Positions 1-13,400 of a stretch of DNA of 64,000 bases are shown piece after piece. The stretch is from Syngnathus acus. Lineage: Eukaryota > Chordata > Actinopteri > Syngnathiformes > Syngnathidae. The DNA is taken from contig NC_051097.1 in the NCBI RefSeq assembly GCF_901709675.1, positions 4,865,039 through 4,929,038 on the forward strand. Direction: 5' to 3'. The notes below the pieces were generated by a model, which saw nothing but the letters and a program-made list of their open reading frames with translations, was not told the DNA's origin and ran no database searches. Positions within the stretch are counted from its first letter, which is position 1. The number at the start of each line of letters is the position of its first letter. The translations under genes were made by a program, and so were the position numbers.

Positions 1-3000
1 GTTAGAGTGGAGTTGCTGGTGGGGGATTTATGTATTTCTTTGCGTTATTGCTTTTTGAAATGATGGTCAAGCTCAATATTAGAAGACATTTATTACAAGA
101 GGACAGGAAAATGTACGTTTGATTAAGGAAAGATGCATTTTCCTGTCTTGGCTCTGGATAATGCACACCAATGCAGTGAAAGCAGTGATTGAAGTGACCC
201 GTCAGTCCTCCATTTTTAACTCGCTCCTATTTTTACTCCTTCTCCTGAGAGTGCAAACATTTTCCTGATCCCTTAAGCAAATTTGTATTTCATATTTGGA
301 TTTTCCTTCCTGGTGTATTTGACTTGCAAAGCAGATGTTTTTTTTTTTTTTTCTGGGTGGGGGGGGAGTACAAAGTAAAATGGCAACCTCAGTTCTGCCA
401 TTTTTAATATGTTGTTCTGAGAGTGATTGATTTCCTTCATTATTGTACAGACATGGTCAAGCCACGGCCCGCGGGGCTTTTTAATCCAACCCGCCAACCT
501 TGTCCAACAACTACAAAAAAAATCATTCCATTTTGTCCCTGCAATGCCTGCGTTTTTTCATTTGAGAGTGCAGTGACCATTGATGGAGCCATATGATTTG
601 TGGGCATGCAGCTTTAGGGCAATGTGTGGCAAGCCACACCCACTGTTTTTCTACACGTAAGAAATGGTTCTTGTGAGCCCGCCAGTGTGGAAAAGGAGTT
701 TTTTTTTCAGTTTTTGTCGTGAAAAAAGGAAGGTGAGGATTTCTTTACAATTAAAACAAGAAATCATAAAACATGACCGCGGGACACATGCGTGTGAGTG
801 ATCTTGCGAAACAATATGGCCGGAATATGTCAACAAATTTGACGATCAAGTGACGACGATTAAGCAGAAGGAAGCCCTCAAAGCGGTCAAGCTTTCCAAG
901 GGAATCACCATCATCTCTAAACGTCGCAGCACTACCCTGGAATACAGGGCACGCTTTTCTTTAAAAAAAATCTGCAAAGCGGTCGAGTGATGATGAGGAG
1001 GAAAGTGAAGCAAAGAAAAGATAGCTTGAATTGAGTGCAAGTGAAGAGGGCAAAGATGAAAGGTAAAAAGAAAACTACTACTAAATATGAAAAACAATGT
1101 ATAATAAAATAGAATAAAATATATAATAAAAATATACAAAAATAATAAATAAATAAGCTAAGTTTTAAGTTAATGTTATGTAAATTGATAAAAAAACTAA
1201 AATAGAAAAAAATTATAGAAAAATAAGAGTAAGCTAAGTTTCACGTTCACATATTGTAAATTGCAGTAAGTTACGGAACGCATGTATCTCTGTCTCTAAG
1301 GTACAGTGAGAATAAAATCCTTTTTTATTGTTTCTTTGCAATTTATTTCTTTTTTTACATCTCTTATATGCATTTGTTTTATTGCTGTGTGTAATTATCT
1401 GCAGTATTTATTCAGGAGTTATCGTTATTTTGGCTGTGGAATGAATTAAACAAATTACAGTGTATCCTTATGGAAATATTTGATCCAACATACAACTACT
1501 TCAACATACAAAGTAGGTCCCGGAACTAGTTACCTTTGTATATAGAGGTTTAACTATTAATTTGGTTTATAACAAGTCATAAATCGAGCATTATAAATAA
1601 CTGTCAATAATATTCTACTTCCTACTTAGGTTTGATATCTAAATCTGCCTAGTATGAGTTGGTAGTTAATATAATTAGTTACTATAATATTATGTATTAA
1701 ATGTGTATTTCCTAATTTAGGACAATACATACCGTATCTACACATGCAACACTTTTTTTTTTTCTAAATACAAACTCAAAGTTGAGGTTAGCATGTTGGC
1801 TTGCCCCTCAACAGACGTTCTAGCTTCTCATGGTCCCTTTGCAAAATTGCCCACTACTGGCGTAGACGTAGTAGCGCTTTGACCGAATCTAAATAAACTT
1901 GACTTGAATTAAAGCTATAGATAGAAAATGGACTAGGGAGGGGCCTTTGTCAAACTTTCATGATTGCCTATGGGGAACATAAATGCGATTAAATCAGTCA
2001 CTGCTGGCCATTTCAGAGCATTTTGGCATATTCAAGACCCACAGGATGCTGTGGTCAATAATTATATATGCAGTATACCACAGGACCAAATTAAAAAATA
2101 AACTCCCTTTCACTAGCAAAAAAAAAAAAAAAAAAAAAAAGTTTGATTCTGCCCTTTTCCATTCTTTTATAATCAGCAGTAGAAAAAAGTAGGTTGCACA
2201 AAAAGCTGCTCCTCCCGGTGGACTCACAAACTGTGCCGATGTCATATCTATAATGGGGAATTGATGTCATTTATTGGTGGTTTCATGGTTTGGAATTTAC
2301 TGTGGAGTGACATCAGATGCTCCCCCTCCCATTTCCTGTTGAAAAAAACTTTAATAGACAAATAAATGAATATTCATTCCTTCATTCATTCATAATGGTA
2401 TGGAATGGTTGCCGCTTGAGTTCCTACAGAACTTGATGAAGGTTCCAGCAAGGGCTGTCACTAACATCTCAAATGAATCAAAGTTGATGTACTGTGTATC
2501 ATGTCCCGTAAATGAAGAGATGAAGAAGTTAACGTAGTTCAAGCATGAGCTGAGCTAATTCACTCATTCATAATTATCATCGGGTACAAAGTAATAATTC
2601 AGATAATCATGACTGTTCATATTAGGTATGAATCATGACACATCTTAGTCTATGTGAATCATTTAATACATTTAATAATTTGAGCTGTTAAGAAACCTAA
2701 TTAATAAAAAATTGGAATCGGCGCTTGACTGTAAACTCTTCTCACTTTGTCATGACATGAAGAGAAAAAAAAGCCTCCTCAATGAATTTGAACAACCGAG
2801 ATTAGGATACACAAACAGAAATCGTGATCTGGCAATGCAAACAAAAGAAAACATGAGTTGCAAGATGAGCTTAGAAATTAATTTGAATAGGCACGCTTAA
2901 ATTGCCCAAGTATTAGGAAGTCTTTTTTTCTTCTTCTACTTTAGTCAACCTAACTATTTGGCATTTAAAGTTGTCTTTTTGCATTTGGCATTTAAATGCC

Positions 3001-3997
3001 ATTGTTTCCATTTTCCCTCCGAGCCTCGCGTGTAAATGAGGAGATGGCAGCTCCAGAAGGCTGGAAGGAGGAGCTCTGCATTTAATAGGCAGCAGGGGGA
3101 GCATGAGTTTTTCTTGCATTTTTTTTATTTTTTATAACAACATACACTTAGTCATTTTGTACTCAGCAGCCATGACTTTGGCTTTGGTTCTTAAATTTCT
3201 GCTTGTGTGGCCATCAACACACTTTTATACTTTGCCATGACCGGTGCCCTTATTTCTAGTGGAGAAAATAATTACAACAGCAGAATACCAAAATGGCTCC
3301 GACTTCTCCAAAATGACAGCCAGGATTTCAATAGGACAGTAATTTCAGAAAATGACTTTTTTCCAAAAACGATTTCTTTACAACCAGTGCGCCTTCCCAT
3401 CTAATATTCCACATAAGGAATGTATTTTTCATTGTCTGCAAGAGTGAAATATTAAGCTTGTGGCATTTTTACTTTCTCAGATAATTGGAGTCAAACGTGC
3501 TACCAGAGGTTAATATGTCCAATTTTCATAAAACCCCAGACTTTGGAGCATGATTTTTTTTTTCTGGGGTAACGAGTTTACTCAATAAAAAAAACATAAA
3601 TTATTTCCCATTTTTAAGATTTAAGATTCGTACTTAAAAACACCCGACGAGAATGTATACATCGACCAAGGCCAAACAATTCTATTTGGGATCAGAACCT
3701 TGATAGATAACCATCTCTTGTCTATCCGTAATTTATTTTCATAAAGATTCATGCATTATTCACTGAGAATATTTTCTTATTCATATTTCATTAACAAAAG
3801 ACGGGGGAGGAATGCTAACTGGATCCACACGCAAACTGAACAGGATCCTTTTTCGTTTAACTATTTATTCTAATGAGGCTTGTGGCCAATGCCCTTTAAT
3901 AGTTTCAACGAATGTAATTATTAACCAATTATGTTGCCTGCCACATGTTAATAATGTTGTTGTCTGCTTGTCTGTCTTTAATCATATGGAAATTCAG
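1..3997 (+). other. Upstream intron of znf618 (no coding exon recognised)
   Basis: AT-rich sequence before the first recognisable znf618 exon. That exon opens mid-codon (one base completes a codon), so an earlier coding exon must exist, but no ORF here resembles the expected N-terminus. The stretch holds a T-run near 338-352, a degenerate pogo-like transposase at about 800-950, and an A-run at 2118-2140. I see nothing else that can be named. That this is an intron, rather than partly 5' flank, is inferred from the exon phase. Confidence 0.6.
800..955 (+). pseudogene. Degenerate pogo/Tigger-like transposase fragment
   Basis: Reading the + strand from 800 gives DLAKQYGRN. After a frame change near 850 it gives IKQKEALKAVK and then SKGITIISKRRSTTLE. 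These fit the CENP-B-like helix-turn-helix region near the N-terminus of pogo/Tigger transposases, where a QYGRN-ST-I motif is followed by IKQKE and an ISKxRS-xxE linker. The frame change and later stops show it is dead. The E/D/K-rich stretch at 990-1060 may be another remnant, but that is weak. The assignment rests on motif recognition alone. Confidence 0.5.
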
Positions 3998-4446
3998 GGT
4001 CGGAGAAGGTGGAGTCATGAGTGCTCAAGAGTTACCCAAAGTTGGAGAAGGTGGAGTCATGAGTGCTCAAGAGTTACCCAAAGTTGGAGAAGGTGGAGTC
4101 ATGAGTGCTCAAGAGTCACCCAAAATTGGAGAAGGCGGAGTCGTGAGTGCCCAAGAGCCACCCAATCCCAGCAATGAGCTGGGGAGCGGTGGGACCAACG
4201 GTCCCCCGTCCACTTCTGTTGTGGTCAGCCAAGATGTCAGCTTACCTCCAGTCACAATCAAAAAGGAACCGGGGATCACGGAGACGAGCAACGGTACCTT
4301 CGGGGACACCAACCCAGCCGAGATCTGCGTCGTCATCGGAGGGAACGACGGCAAAGCAAGCGGAGGCGCATCTCGCAGAGTCCAGGCGGAGGGTATGTTC
4401 GCTCTTGGTACTCCTCCACCAACCAAGAGCACAGACTCATGCATAG
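3998..4446 (+). CDS. znf618: znf618 coding exon with four 42-bp repeats and the PAEICVVIGG region
   Basis: The acceptor is the AG at 3996-3997 and the donor is GTGTGT at 4447. The exon enters needing one base and leaves one base (phase 1). It begins with four 14-residue repeats (3999-4166, VGEGGVMSAQELPK type). A Ser/Pro-rich stretch with an IKKEP motif (a SUMO-like psi-K-x-E context) follows, then NPAEICVVIGG, which matches the conserved N-terminal block of ZNF618. The acceptor pyrimidine tract is weak, so the left boundary is less certain than the rest. A second possible donor, GGTATG, lies near 4391. Confidence 0.8.
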
Positions 4447-7400
4447 GTGTGTTACCACATTTAAAACATACTGCACACATGTTAAAATAGGGATCAAGAC
4501 TAACATCTTTTACCATGAGCATAGTACCACCCAACTTAGAATTTTAGGTGCGCTGGAAGCGAATTTAAGGGTGCACATGTTAAATTGACTTGCAAAGTAA
4601 ATATTAACATTCTGCACCATTTTCACAGTGATATTGATAAAAGCTTGACAGGAGAATTTGCAGTTGAGCCGAATTTGTTCGGCCACTCTTTGTGGCCCAT
4701 TCCTGAATTTAGATTTGACTTTGTGCAGTAGTACTTAATTCAGTTGAATGATTATGTACTAATAAAACCTCTCTCTGTCTCTCCTTATGAAGGTTCCTAT
4801 GTATGTGGAGTTTGTGGGAAGAAGTACAAGTATTACAACTGCTTTCAGACGCATGTCAGGGCACACAGAGGTAAGCCATTGTCCCAAAATATCACGCACA
4901 AGTTCAAAAACATTGAACTAGTAAAGCGAGCAGGCTATGTCTTGGAGAATGGGGAACAGACTGTTATTCTGTGGTGGTGGATGCAATGACAACTCATAAT
5001 ACAGAAAAAAAACAAATTAACTGTTGGCTTCAAAAGCACAAAATATGTCTTCATTTAATGGCTGTCATGCAATGCAACTGCGTAGCTATGTGCCGTACTT
5101 TGCTGCAGAGTGCTGCAAATAGTCCCTCATTGAATGGAAACGGTCGGAACAAGAACACTGATTGCGAAGTAATTCACAAACGTTTGACTTGAAGGGAACT
5201 GATGGCGACATGAACAGGATAATGGATACTCCTAGACTAGAACATATTGGAAAGATTTTTCAGTTGATTCCACTTGAGGAACCTACTTGTGTCATCATAA
5301 TGGTATGAACAAATAAAAAATAAAGGAAAAAAGTGTTTATGTGCTCACGCCGACCCTGAAATGTCATAGTTGTAGTGTTCCAAGAAGTCGGTTTTGAATA
5401 AGGTTGTTAATGGGCTAGAGAATTTCTGGAAAGTTTTCATGGGAAGTTTAGTTTGAGGTATTTTGTTAAGAATTCTAGGTCCATTGAAATTAATGAGGGG
5501 ATCGACTGAGAATTTGGCGTCAGTTATCTTATATACACATAAATGTGCAAATATTTTCTTTAATTATAATCCAGTATACATGAAAATGATTAGACACTAA
5601 GTTGTTTTTTTTGCTTTGTGTGAAAACAAATGAATTAGTACTCATAAATAGACAAACATCAAAATTCACTCAAATTATTATTTTTTGTTTGTTTTGAGGG
5701 GATACGCCTAGTTTGGAATGACCAAATTTTCAAGGGAATTTATAAAAATGTATATGTAGATGCAGTGTGTTTTATTTTAATTTAAATATGAAATAATTGT
5801 ATTTAACCTTTTTCGTAAAGTAAAAGTGTTTGTTTGGATAATTGCCTAATGCTGATTTCCACTGCATGACAGAATCTGAGGGCATGGTTGCAGAGCTACA
5901 ACCACCTCCCAACAGTGAGTATTTTATCGTTACATGATTTTCTTTTTGATACTTTCATAACAAAACCGAAGGTGATCAGAGACATTCTACCCAGTTTTCA
6001 TATTGGCTCTCGGGCACTTTAGCTTTTATCAGGACTACCGTAATTTTCGGACTATAAGTCGCGGTTTTTTTTCATAGTTTGGGTGGGGGGGCGACTTATA
6101 CTCAGGAGCGATTTATATACATATATATGGTTTTTTTTCACTTTTTTGGGCATTTTATGGCTGGTGCGACTTATACTCCGGTGCGACTTATAGTCCGAAA
6201 ATTACGGTAAATGCTTTCCTACCTGAGAGTACTTGAGATTTTTGAATCTTTCGACATCCACTCTAGTCAGTACATGCGTACTACCTTAGTATCAATATGA
6301 GTGAGAGCCCAAGTCGTCTTTATGCTGACAGATACAATCTGTAGTTTATTAAAAAAACACTAGTGAAAGCAAATGAGTAGACCACCAAGGATACTTGGCA
6401 ACAAGTTATGATGGATTAAATTCTCAAAAATGCAACATGCTGAGTTCCACCCTTTGTTTTTATATTCCACAGTTAAATACTTGATAATTACTCCAAGAGT
6501 CCAAGAATTCTCCCTTACCAAAGATTCTACATTCTACCCAAGACCCACAAGTATTTGGACTGATTCCGTTTTTTCCCCCCTCTAATTTCTACATTTCTTG
6601 GCTGATCCACCCTTAAACTGTTCATTTTATGCCTACTGATTCCAAGAATTCTCCCTTACCAAATATTCTACATTCTCCTCATTACAAGTATTTGGACTCA
6701 TTCTGTTTTTCCCCTCTAAATTCGACATTTCTTGACTGATTCAAACCGTTCCAACTTTAAACTATTCAGTTTATACCAACTGATGTTCCATAACATTCCA
6801 CAAGTTTTAATTTAGTCCATTAGCCTTCACACGCAATTTCCCAGAAATTGCATTCTATAGTTACTCTTTGAATAAAGGTTTTGAATATAATTTCTCTCTG
6901 ACGAATCCAAAATGCTTTGCTATTTTGACTGCCAAATGGCTAATCCAAAATAAAAGTGATGTCAGAATATTCCCATGTATACCTTCTAAAATAATCCATG
7001 ATTGTCCATCATAACAATGGGCTTCATTTTTAAGTGGAGATTTTTTTTTTTTTTTTTAAGTGTGGATTTTATGCCAACAAATAAAATCTTTGGTTGCTCC
7101 AACTTTATCCTTAACTGTTTTCTAAAGCGGGAATAAAGAGAAGACCAGAACTGCTGGGTAGACAAAATAACTCAACAAGCGTGTTGTCTGTTATTTATTT
7201 AATGACGGTTTTATTTATACAAAGTCACAACTTGACTGGATCGGCCTACTATTCTAAAGTCAACAAATATTTTTTTCTCTGGAGTCCCACCGATAATTAA
7301 TACCAGTTTCATCCCTCCATCAAATAGTGCCCGCCAAGGTCGATAATTTTTTCGTTGTTTTTTTTTTTTTTTGCCTGCCTGTTCCTGAATCTTACTCATG

Positions 7401-10400
7401 TCTGCTCGTTTGTAGGTGGCTTCCGTTACTCCTGTGACATCTGTGGCAAGAAGTATAAATACTACAGCTGCTTCCAGGAACACCGCGACCTGCATGCAGT
7501 GGATGGTAACGGAGCAAATTTCAGTGAGCTGAAAGAAAAAGAACCACAAACTAAAAATAAGCTCGAGCTAAAGAATGATCCTGAAGGAAATGCTTTATTT
7601 CTGGCTAAAGTATATTTGTGACTAGATTAATAATCACCTGTAAACAATGTCTGAATGTATCTTAATGTCTAAACATGTATATTTTTAAGTTGCATACGGT
7701 TGCATTTGGAGTTTTAAGTTTTACATCAATTCTCTGCCCTGTTCCCTTTAGATCCATACGAGCAGGTCATGATACCCATCGATGGCCTTAAAGAAGAGGA
7801 GCCTGTTGAATCTTATCCTAAAATTGGACCAAGTAAGACCATTTATTGTCTTCAAATTTAAAATGAAGACTTCCTTCTCATCTGATATGTCCCTACCATA
7901 CTTTATCAAATGAAGTAGTGAATTCTATTAATCCTGAGTCCTTTGTACGATTTACTGATAGAGTAACACAATATATACGTATCTGTGATGCAATATATAT
8001 TCTGTAGTATAATTGCAATTGTGGAAGGGAAAAAAAATACTGAATGTTATAATCCCTTTGTACAGAAATACCTTTTGTTCAAATGAATGCCTGACCTCTA
8101 TTAATCACTGACACTGAACAGAGACAACATCTTTCTCTGTAACTATCCCATTTTACAACGTGGACACCTGAAGCAACTAGACAAGTGTGGCCGATAAATC
8201 TATATGTACACGTTTTTTTAATTTTAAAATTAAATAGGTACTTTATCCTCCGGAACGGATGGTGATTTGAAGAAAACGTGCTGGAACCACCATTTTTTTC
8301 TTTTTTTTTCCAATCAGACAAAAAAGGCTGATTCTTTAAATCACTTCCTGCTCTAATTGAAATAACTGTTATGTGCTAGTTTTAGTATTATGTACAACCG
8401 TACTTTTTTTTTTTTTAAATCTTTATTGAAGACATTTTCCTGTGTGCCTTCCTCCTCTTCTGCAGAAACGGGCAGCTTTGTTTGTGAGTTCTGTGGGAAG
8501 CAGTACAAATATTTCAACCCATACCAGGAGCACGTCGCACTTCACACACCCATGAGTGAGTCCTTTGTTTTTTTGTTTTTTTTATTGCTCCTCAGTGAAA
8601 GTGGTTTCTGCACTTCTGTAAAATCTGATATAAAATAACCTGAACATTTATTGTCTTTTAATGCACTTGATTGGCTTATAAATTGAATCTCTTCCCCCAT
8701 CTCTGCATCATTACTGTGAAGTCAATAATTGCTGGTAAAACGCACCAAGCCAGTGTGTCGGCTAACGTGCCTCTATCTTTTTAGTAAATGATAAACAAAA
8801 ACCTTTTTGTAGTTAGTAAACTGCACGTTAAAGTTCAGCAAGGTTCTGTCTTGGAATACAATGTTTATTGTATTTATTTTTCTCTGTAAATAATCTTTCT
8901 TAATATCCTTTGCAAAATATGCTTAAATCAGCACGATATATTCATTTTGCCTTCTTAATGATACAAAATAATACTTTTTGATACTGGCAGAAATTATGTA
9001 CAGTATAGTGATGAAGTGTTGTTTATTTATAATTCCTCAAAGCATGTGGCTATTTAATGCCCATTATCGCTTAATGTTTTTGTGTTTCTCCTTTTAGGCT
9101 CCTTTGATTTGACGGCGTCTCGGGTGCAGGAGTGTGGGAGCTTGGATATGAGTAAATTTGGACACAGCCAAACTGATAAGATAAAGAGTAAGCACATTAT
9201 TTTTTCTTTTTTGCATTTGCTAGAAAGACAAAGGCAAGTACAATAAATAGATTGTAGACTTAATATTCAGCATCTGTGTGATTATGGCATAAGAATGCTT
9301 TGAAATTTCAGCAGTGTTCAGTTTTGCAACAACAATGCCGTCGGACACCATTGTATTGGTTTCTGTTTTGAACCACAATTGAAAAAATATGTCTGATTTT
9401 TATTGGCAATTATTATTTTTATTACTTTTGTCAAATTCAAGTTATTTCTGTGACCACTGTGGGTTTCCTTTCATTAACAGAGGGGTACGGACAATTTTGT
9501 CCACGTGTGTAAATCAGACAGACCCCCAACATGCCTGGCTCTCTCACGGTCACATTTTCAAAAATAGACAGAACGAAAAAAGCAATCCAGGGATCTACTA
9601 TTTGTATCCAAGCCATTAAAAATAAATGGTTCATCATGTTGTCCCTTTGAGAATATACTGTATATTAAGATGTATAGTATGCTGTAAACTCACATTAAAA
9701 TTGCATAATGATTTTATGGTTACTTTCAACATAAAAAAAAAAACTTTGCATGCAGCATTACAATTAGTGTCTACTGTTTTTGCCTTCACACAGGCAGTCA
9801 GTTCAGACGGAAACTGGAAAATGCATTGCAGTCTAGTCTGGTTGACACAAACAGCTCTCGGAATTCAAGCGGTGAGTTGTTAATCCCCTCGTTCTTTTTC
9901 CTTATGCAACAGTAAATTTACTAAATAGTGTTTGCTCCCTCAATAAAGCAAGTGCCTGCGTGACGCCTCTGCACACTGTTATACCATTAATTAATCAAAA
10001 TGCAGAAAAAAAGAAAGAACGGTACAGTAATATTGCCTTCCTCTTCTCATTCTTCTTCCTCTTCACAGGCACCCCAAGCCCTCTGGTGGCCACTTCCTTC
10101 CCTACACCTCAGAGTAAGTGCCAGCCCCACCCCTGTACATCTACATCTTTCTGCGTCATAGAAATGTACAGTTTGCATACACAGCTCTTCATTTCATGTC
10201 ACTTTTCGTTCTCTGTAAGCCATTGTGAGTCTCCTGCACAAATCTGCTACATTTATCATCACTGGGGAAAGAATGCTTAAGAGGATGAATATTAGTTTTT
10301 TGTTTTTTCTTTTACATTGGTTGTGGAGGCTTAGATCCGGTCTTTTCAAAGTATGTCGTGAGCTTCTCCTCAGAACATAAACAAGACACTTTTCAACACT

Positions 10401-13400
10401 GTATTGCAAAATTCAAAGTCATAATTTTTGATCATTTGCATTTTTAATTGCAACGGGGATTTAAAAAATGCCTTGCACGTCCTAGGAACTTGTTAGGCTG
10501 TTTGCGGTTGTACGGTATTAACAACTTGTAGTTGAAAGTAAGGCCACAAAGAGTGGTTTTGTTCAATATGTAGCCCGGGTGAGAAGAGTGCTGATAATCG
10601 GTGCAGTCCTCTGGAATGAGAATTCCCAAAGGATTAGTCTGAAAATGACCAACGTAGGTGTGCTCCTTTCATTTTGTGGACAAGATGCTCACGGGGCAAC
10701 TCGCACATCGAACTTGGTGCTTGCGTTACTCACAGCAAACCACCAGACACCACCTAAAGATTGAGAGCAGTGTCACAAGAACATCCGGTAGGATTTATAT
10801 GTTTATGGGGACACAACACATATTAGTCAGGCAGCATCTTTTGTGAACAGTTCTCATGTGACATGCATTTGGACTGGTGCTGGTCAGTAATAATATTGAA
10901 CAATTTTAGCACAGATATAATAAATTGGTCAACCGATTCAAAGTTTCTGCGGCTAGTATGTACCAGGTATTTGTTTTTTTTGGAGCACACTTGATGTATA
11001 GCAGGATTGATTCAGTTTAAGGGTTTGACTGAGTCCCATGTCTGCTTTAAGGTAGTTAAGACTGCATCTAATCACAATGAGGCCAACTTTATCTCTGGCA
11101 AGGTTCTGATACACAACAAAGCTTTTGAGATTGCTCACCATCTAAAGTTCAGAGCAGTCAAACATGTGATTGTCCACTTTCTGATGTAATCTTCCTACCC
11201 CACATTTGTCATCACGTATGATGTTTTTTTTTTTATCTATACAGGATTATGTTTTTGATAATAATTTGGACAAATGTTCTAATAGTGCACAATGAATGTC
11301 TTGTTTGGCAAATGGCAAAAGGTTTGGTAAAGTTGATTCCTTGAGTTAAAACAAAGAGAAGCATGCTGAGTTAAATGGTATGTTTTAATCTGGTGTATGT
11401 GGTTTTCAGAAATCTGATTCTCAGAGGTGGCAAAGACTGTATAATGACAGTAGCCAAAAACAATTTCTAGCAGCTCTTGTAGGTTTTCTTTTTGTCTGTA
11501 TCCTATTGTAGTTTGAGCTTAATTAGTCATTTTTGTGGTTTTTATATATTTTTTGAGGGGCGCTTGGTTTTGCCGGCCAATTTGCTACTCAGTTTGAGTC
11601 ACCACTGATTGGTAGCGGTTATCGGTAGGAGGGAAAAAAACCAGTTATCGTGCATCCCTTCCCGACTCAGTAGTATTGATCATATAGGCCTGCACGTGGC
11701 ATAGATGGAAGCAGCTAGATGCACTAGCATTTGCTCTTTTGTCACCAAAGAGAGATTCAACTCTCTTCTGGGCCTTGTGATTTTTTAGAACCCTACACTT
11801 GTGGTGCCTGTGGCATCCAGTTCCAGTTCTACAACAACCTGCTGGAGCACATGCAGTCCCACGCTGGTGAGTCCACTCCCACAAAATGCATGTTGAAGCT
11901 CAGCAGCGAAGCAAGCACTGAATTTCAAATGGCTGCAATTGATGTGAAAGTCTGTAAAACAAAAAATGTTTTAGGCATCAAGTTCTCCCATGTGGTTGTT
12001 GCAGATCTGGTTCTGGGACACATGGTTCAGACAATTTTTTTTTTTTTCCCCCGAGTAGTATAATCAGATAGCTGTGCAATGGCTTAGTCATAATATTTGT
12101 TCTCAACATAAAGTGTGTTCGTTCATGTGCCAGTTTCAGAGATAACTTAGGCGTATCCAGGATTTATAATTATTTTTGGATTATGATTACCGTCCATTTT
12201 ATATTTCATTTTCCACTGCTTTGTTTTGACATTAGGGCCACTCATCAAATTAATCTGACAGCATTTGTCAGATCTGCATGTGAGAACTGATTGTTGAAAT
12301 TATTCATCTGACATTTTATTTTAAATCCGGACCATATTTGAAACATTCACATTCTCTCACTCACTTTGTTTCTGTGTTGCAAGTGCCTATATTTGTAGCT
12401 TCTTTTGCTTTTTAGTTTATTGTTTTTTTTAACTTCAACATTTTTCTTAAATTTCAAGATTGCAATATCACAGTCGATTTTGTTACTCTCTATTTTCCTC
12501 AGCTGACAACGAGAACCATACCAAAGGGGACCCTCCAAAAACCTCCTCAGCCTCGGGTCCTCAGGAGCCACTGTGGAGAGTGTCTCCTGCTCAGCCCCCC
12601 CATCCTCCAGTGAAACTACAGATACAACCTCAAAGTCTCGTCCAGCGGAACCACAATGTCAACCGTATGTTTTTAGTAAATTTATACATTTGAAGTGATA
12701 CCTCAAAACTACATTTTAATTATGAATTTGCCTTAAAAGCCACTCAAAAATGCGCGAGAAGTCTTCGGCAATTACAACTCAGTCAAGGTTCATTATGACC
12801 AGTTTTAATTGTATTTTCTTAAATGGCGTTTCTTTGTGTCCAGATAATAATGGGCTGCCTGATAAGGAGCGGCTACAGGTGGCTGAACGTCTCTTACGGG
12901 TAATGTGTTCTGATCTGAACATGCTCAACGTGCTCAACAGCAAGGACTTCCTCAAGCTGGCACAGACGCTGGTTGACACGGGGGCACGTCACGGCGCCTA
13001 CTCAACCCGTGACGCCCTCGGCAACATGAGTGCCTTGGCGCTGCGTCAGCTGCCCCGCATGTACAACCAGGTCAAGGTCAAGGTGACATGCGCTCTCGGC
13101 TCCAATGCTTCGCTTGGCATCGCAGTTACCTGCCACTCCCAGACAACGGGCCCGGACGCTTGCTACGTTCTGACGGCGTACCAAGTGGAGGGTTCAAGAC
13201 TGAAACGTTACGTACTTGGAGTGCGGGAGGCGGAACTAAGGGAGGGACCGGAGCAGATTCACCACTGGGTCCAGAATGTGTTGTCTGAGTTTGTGATGTC
13301 AGACATTCGCACTGTGTACGTGGCAGAGCCCCGGGTGTCGGCTGCCGGATTCGGGGCGTCTTCACTCGGTGGCAGGGGCAGGATATGCTTGCGCTGCGCA

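Larger units (their letters stand above)
5915..7415 (+). other. znf618 intron with a MITE and a tandem duplication
   Basis: This intron carries the palindromic element at 6036-6209 and a direct duplication of about 141 bp at 6501-6784. A T-run lies at about 7040-7057. No exon is evident in the remainder. Confidence 0.85.

Noticed and set aside
3812-4177. Long frame with repeated RRRWSHECSRVTQSW in another reading of the 42-bp array
   Set aside because: It is the +1 shadow of the coding repeat. Only the VGEGG...SAQE frame continues into PAEICVVIGG and joins zinc finger 1 in phase.
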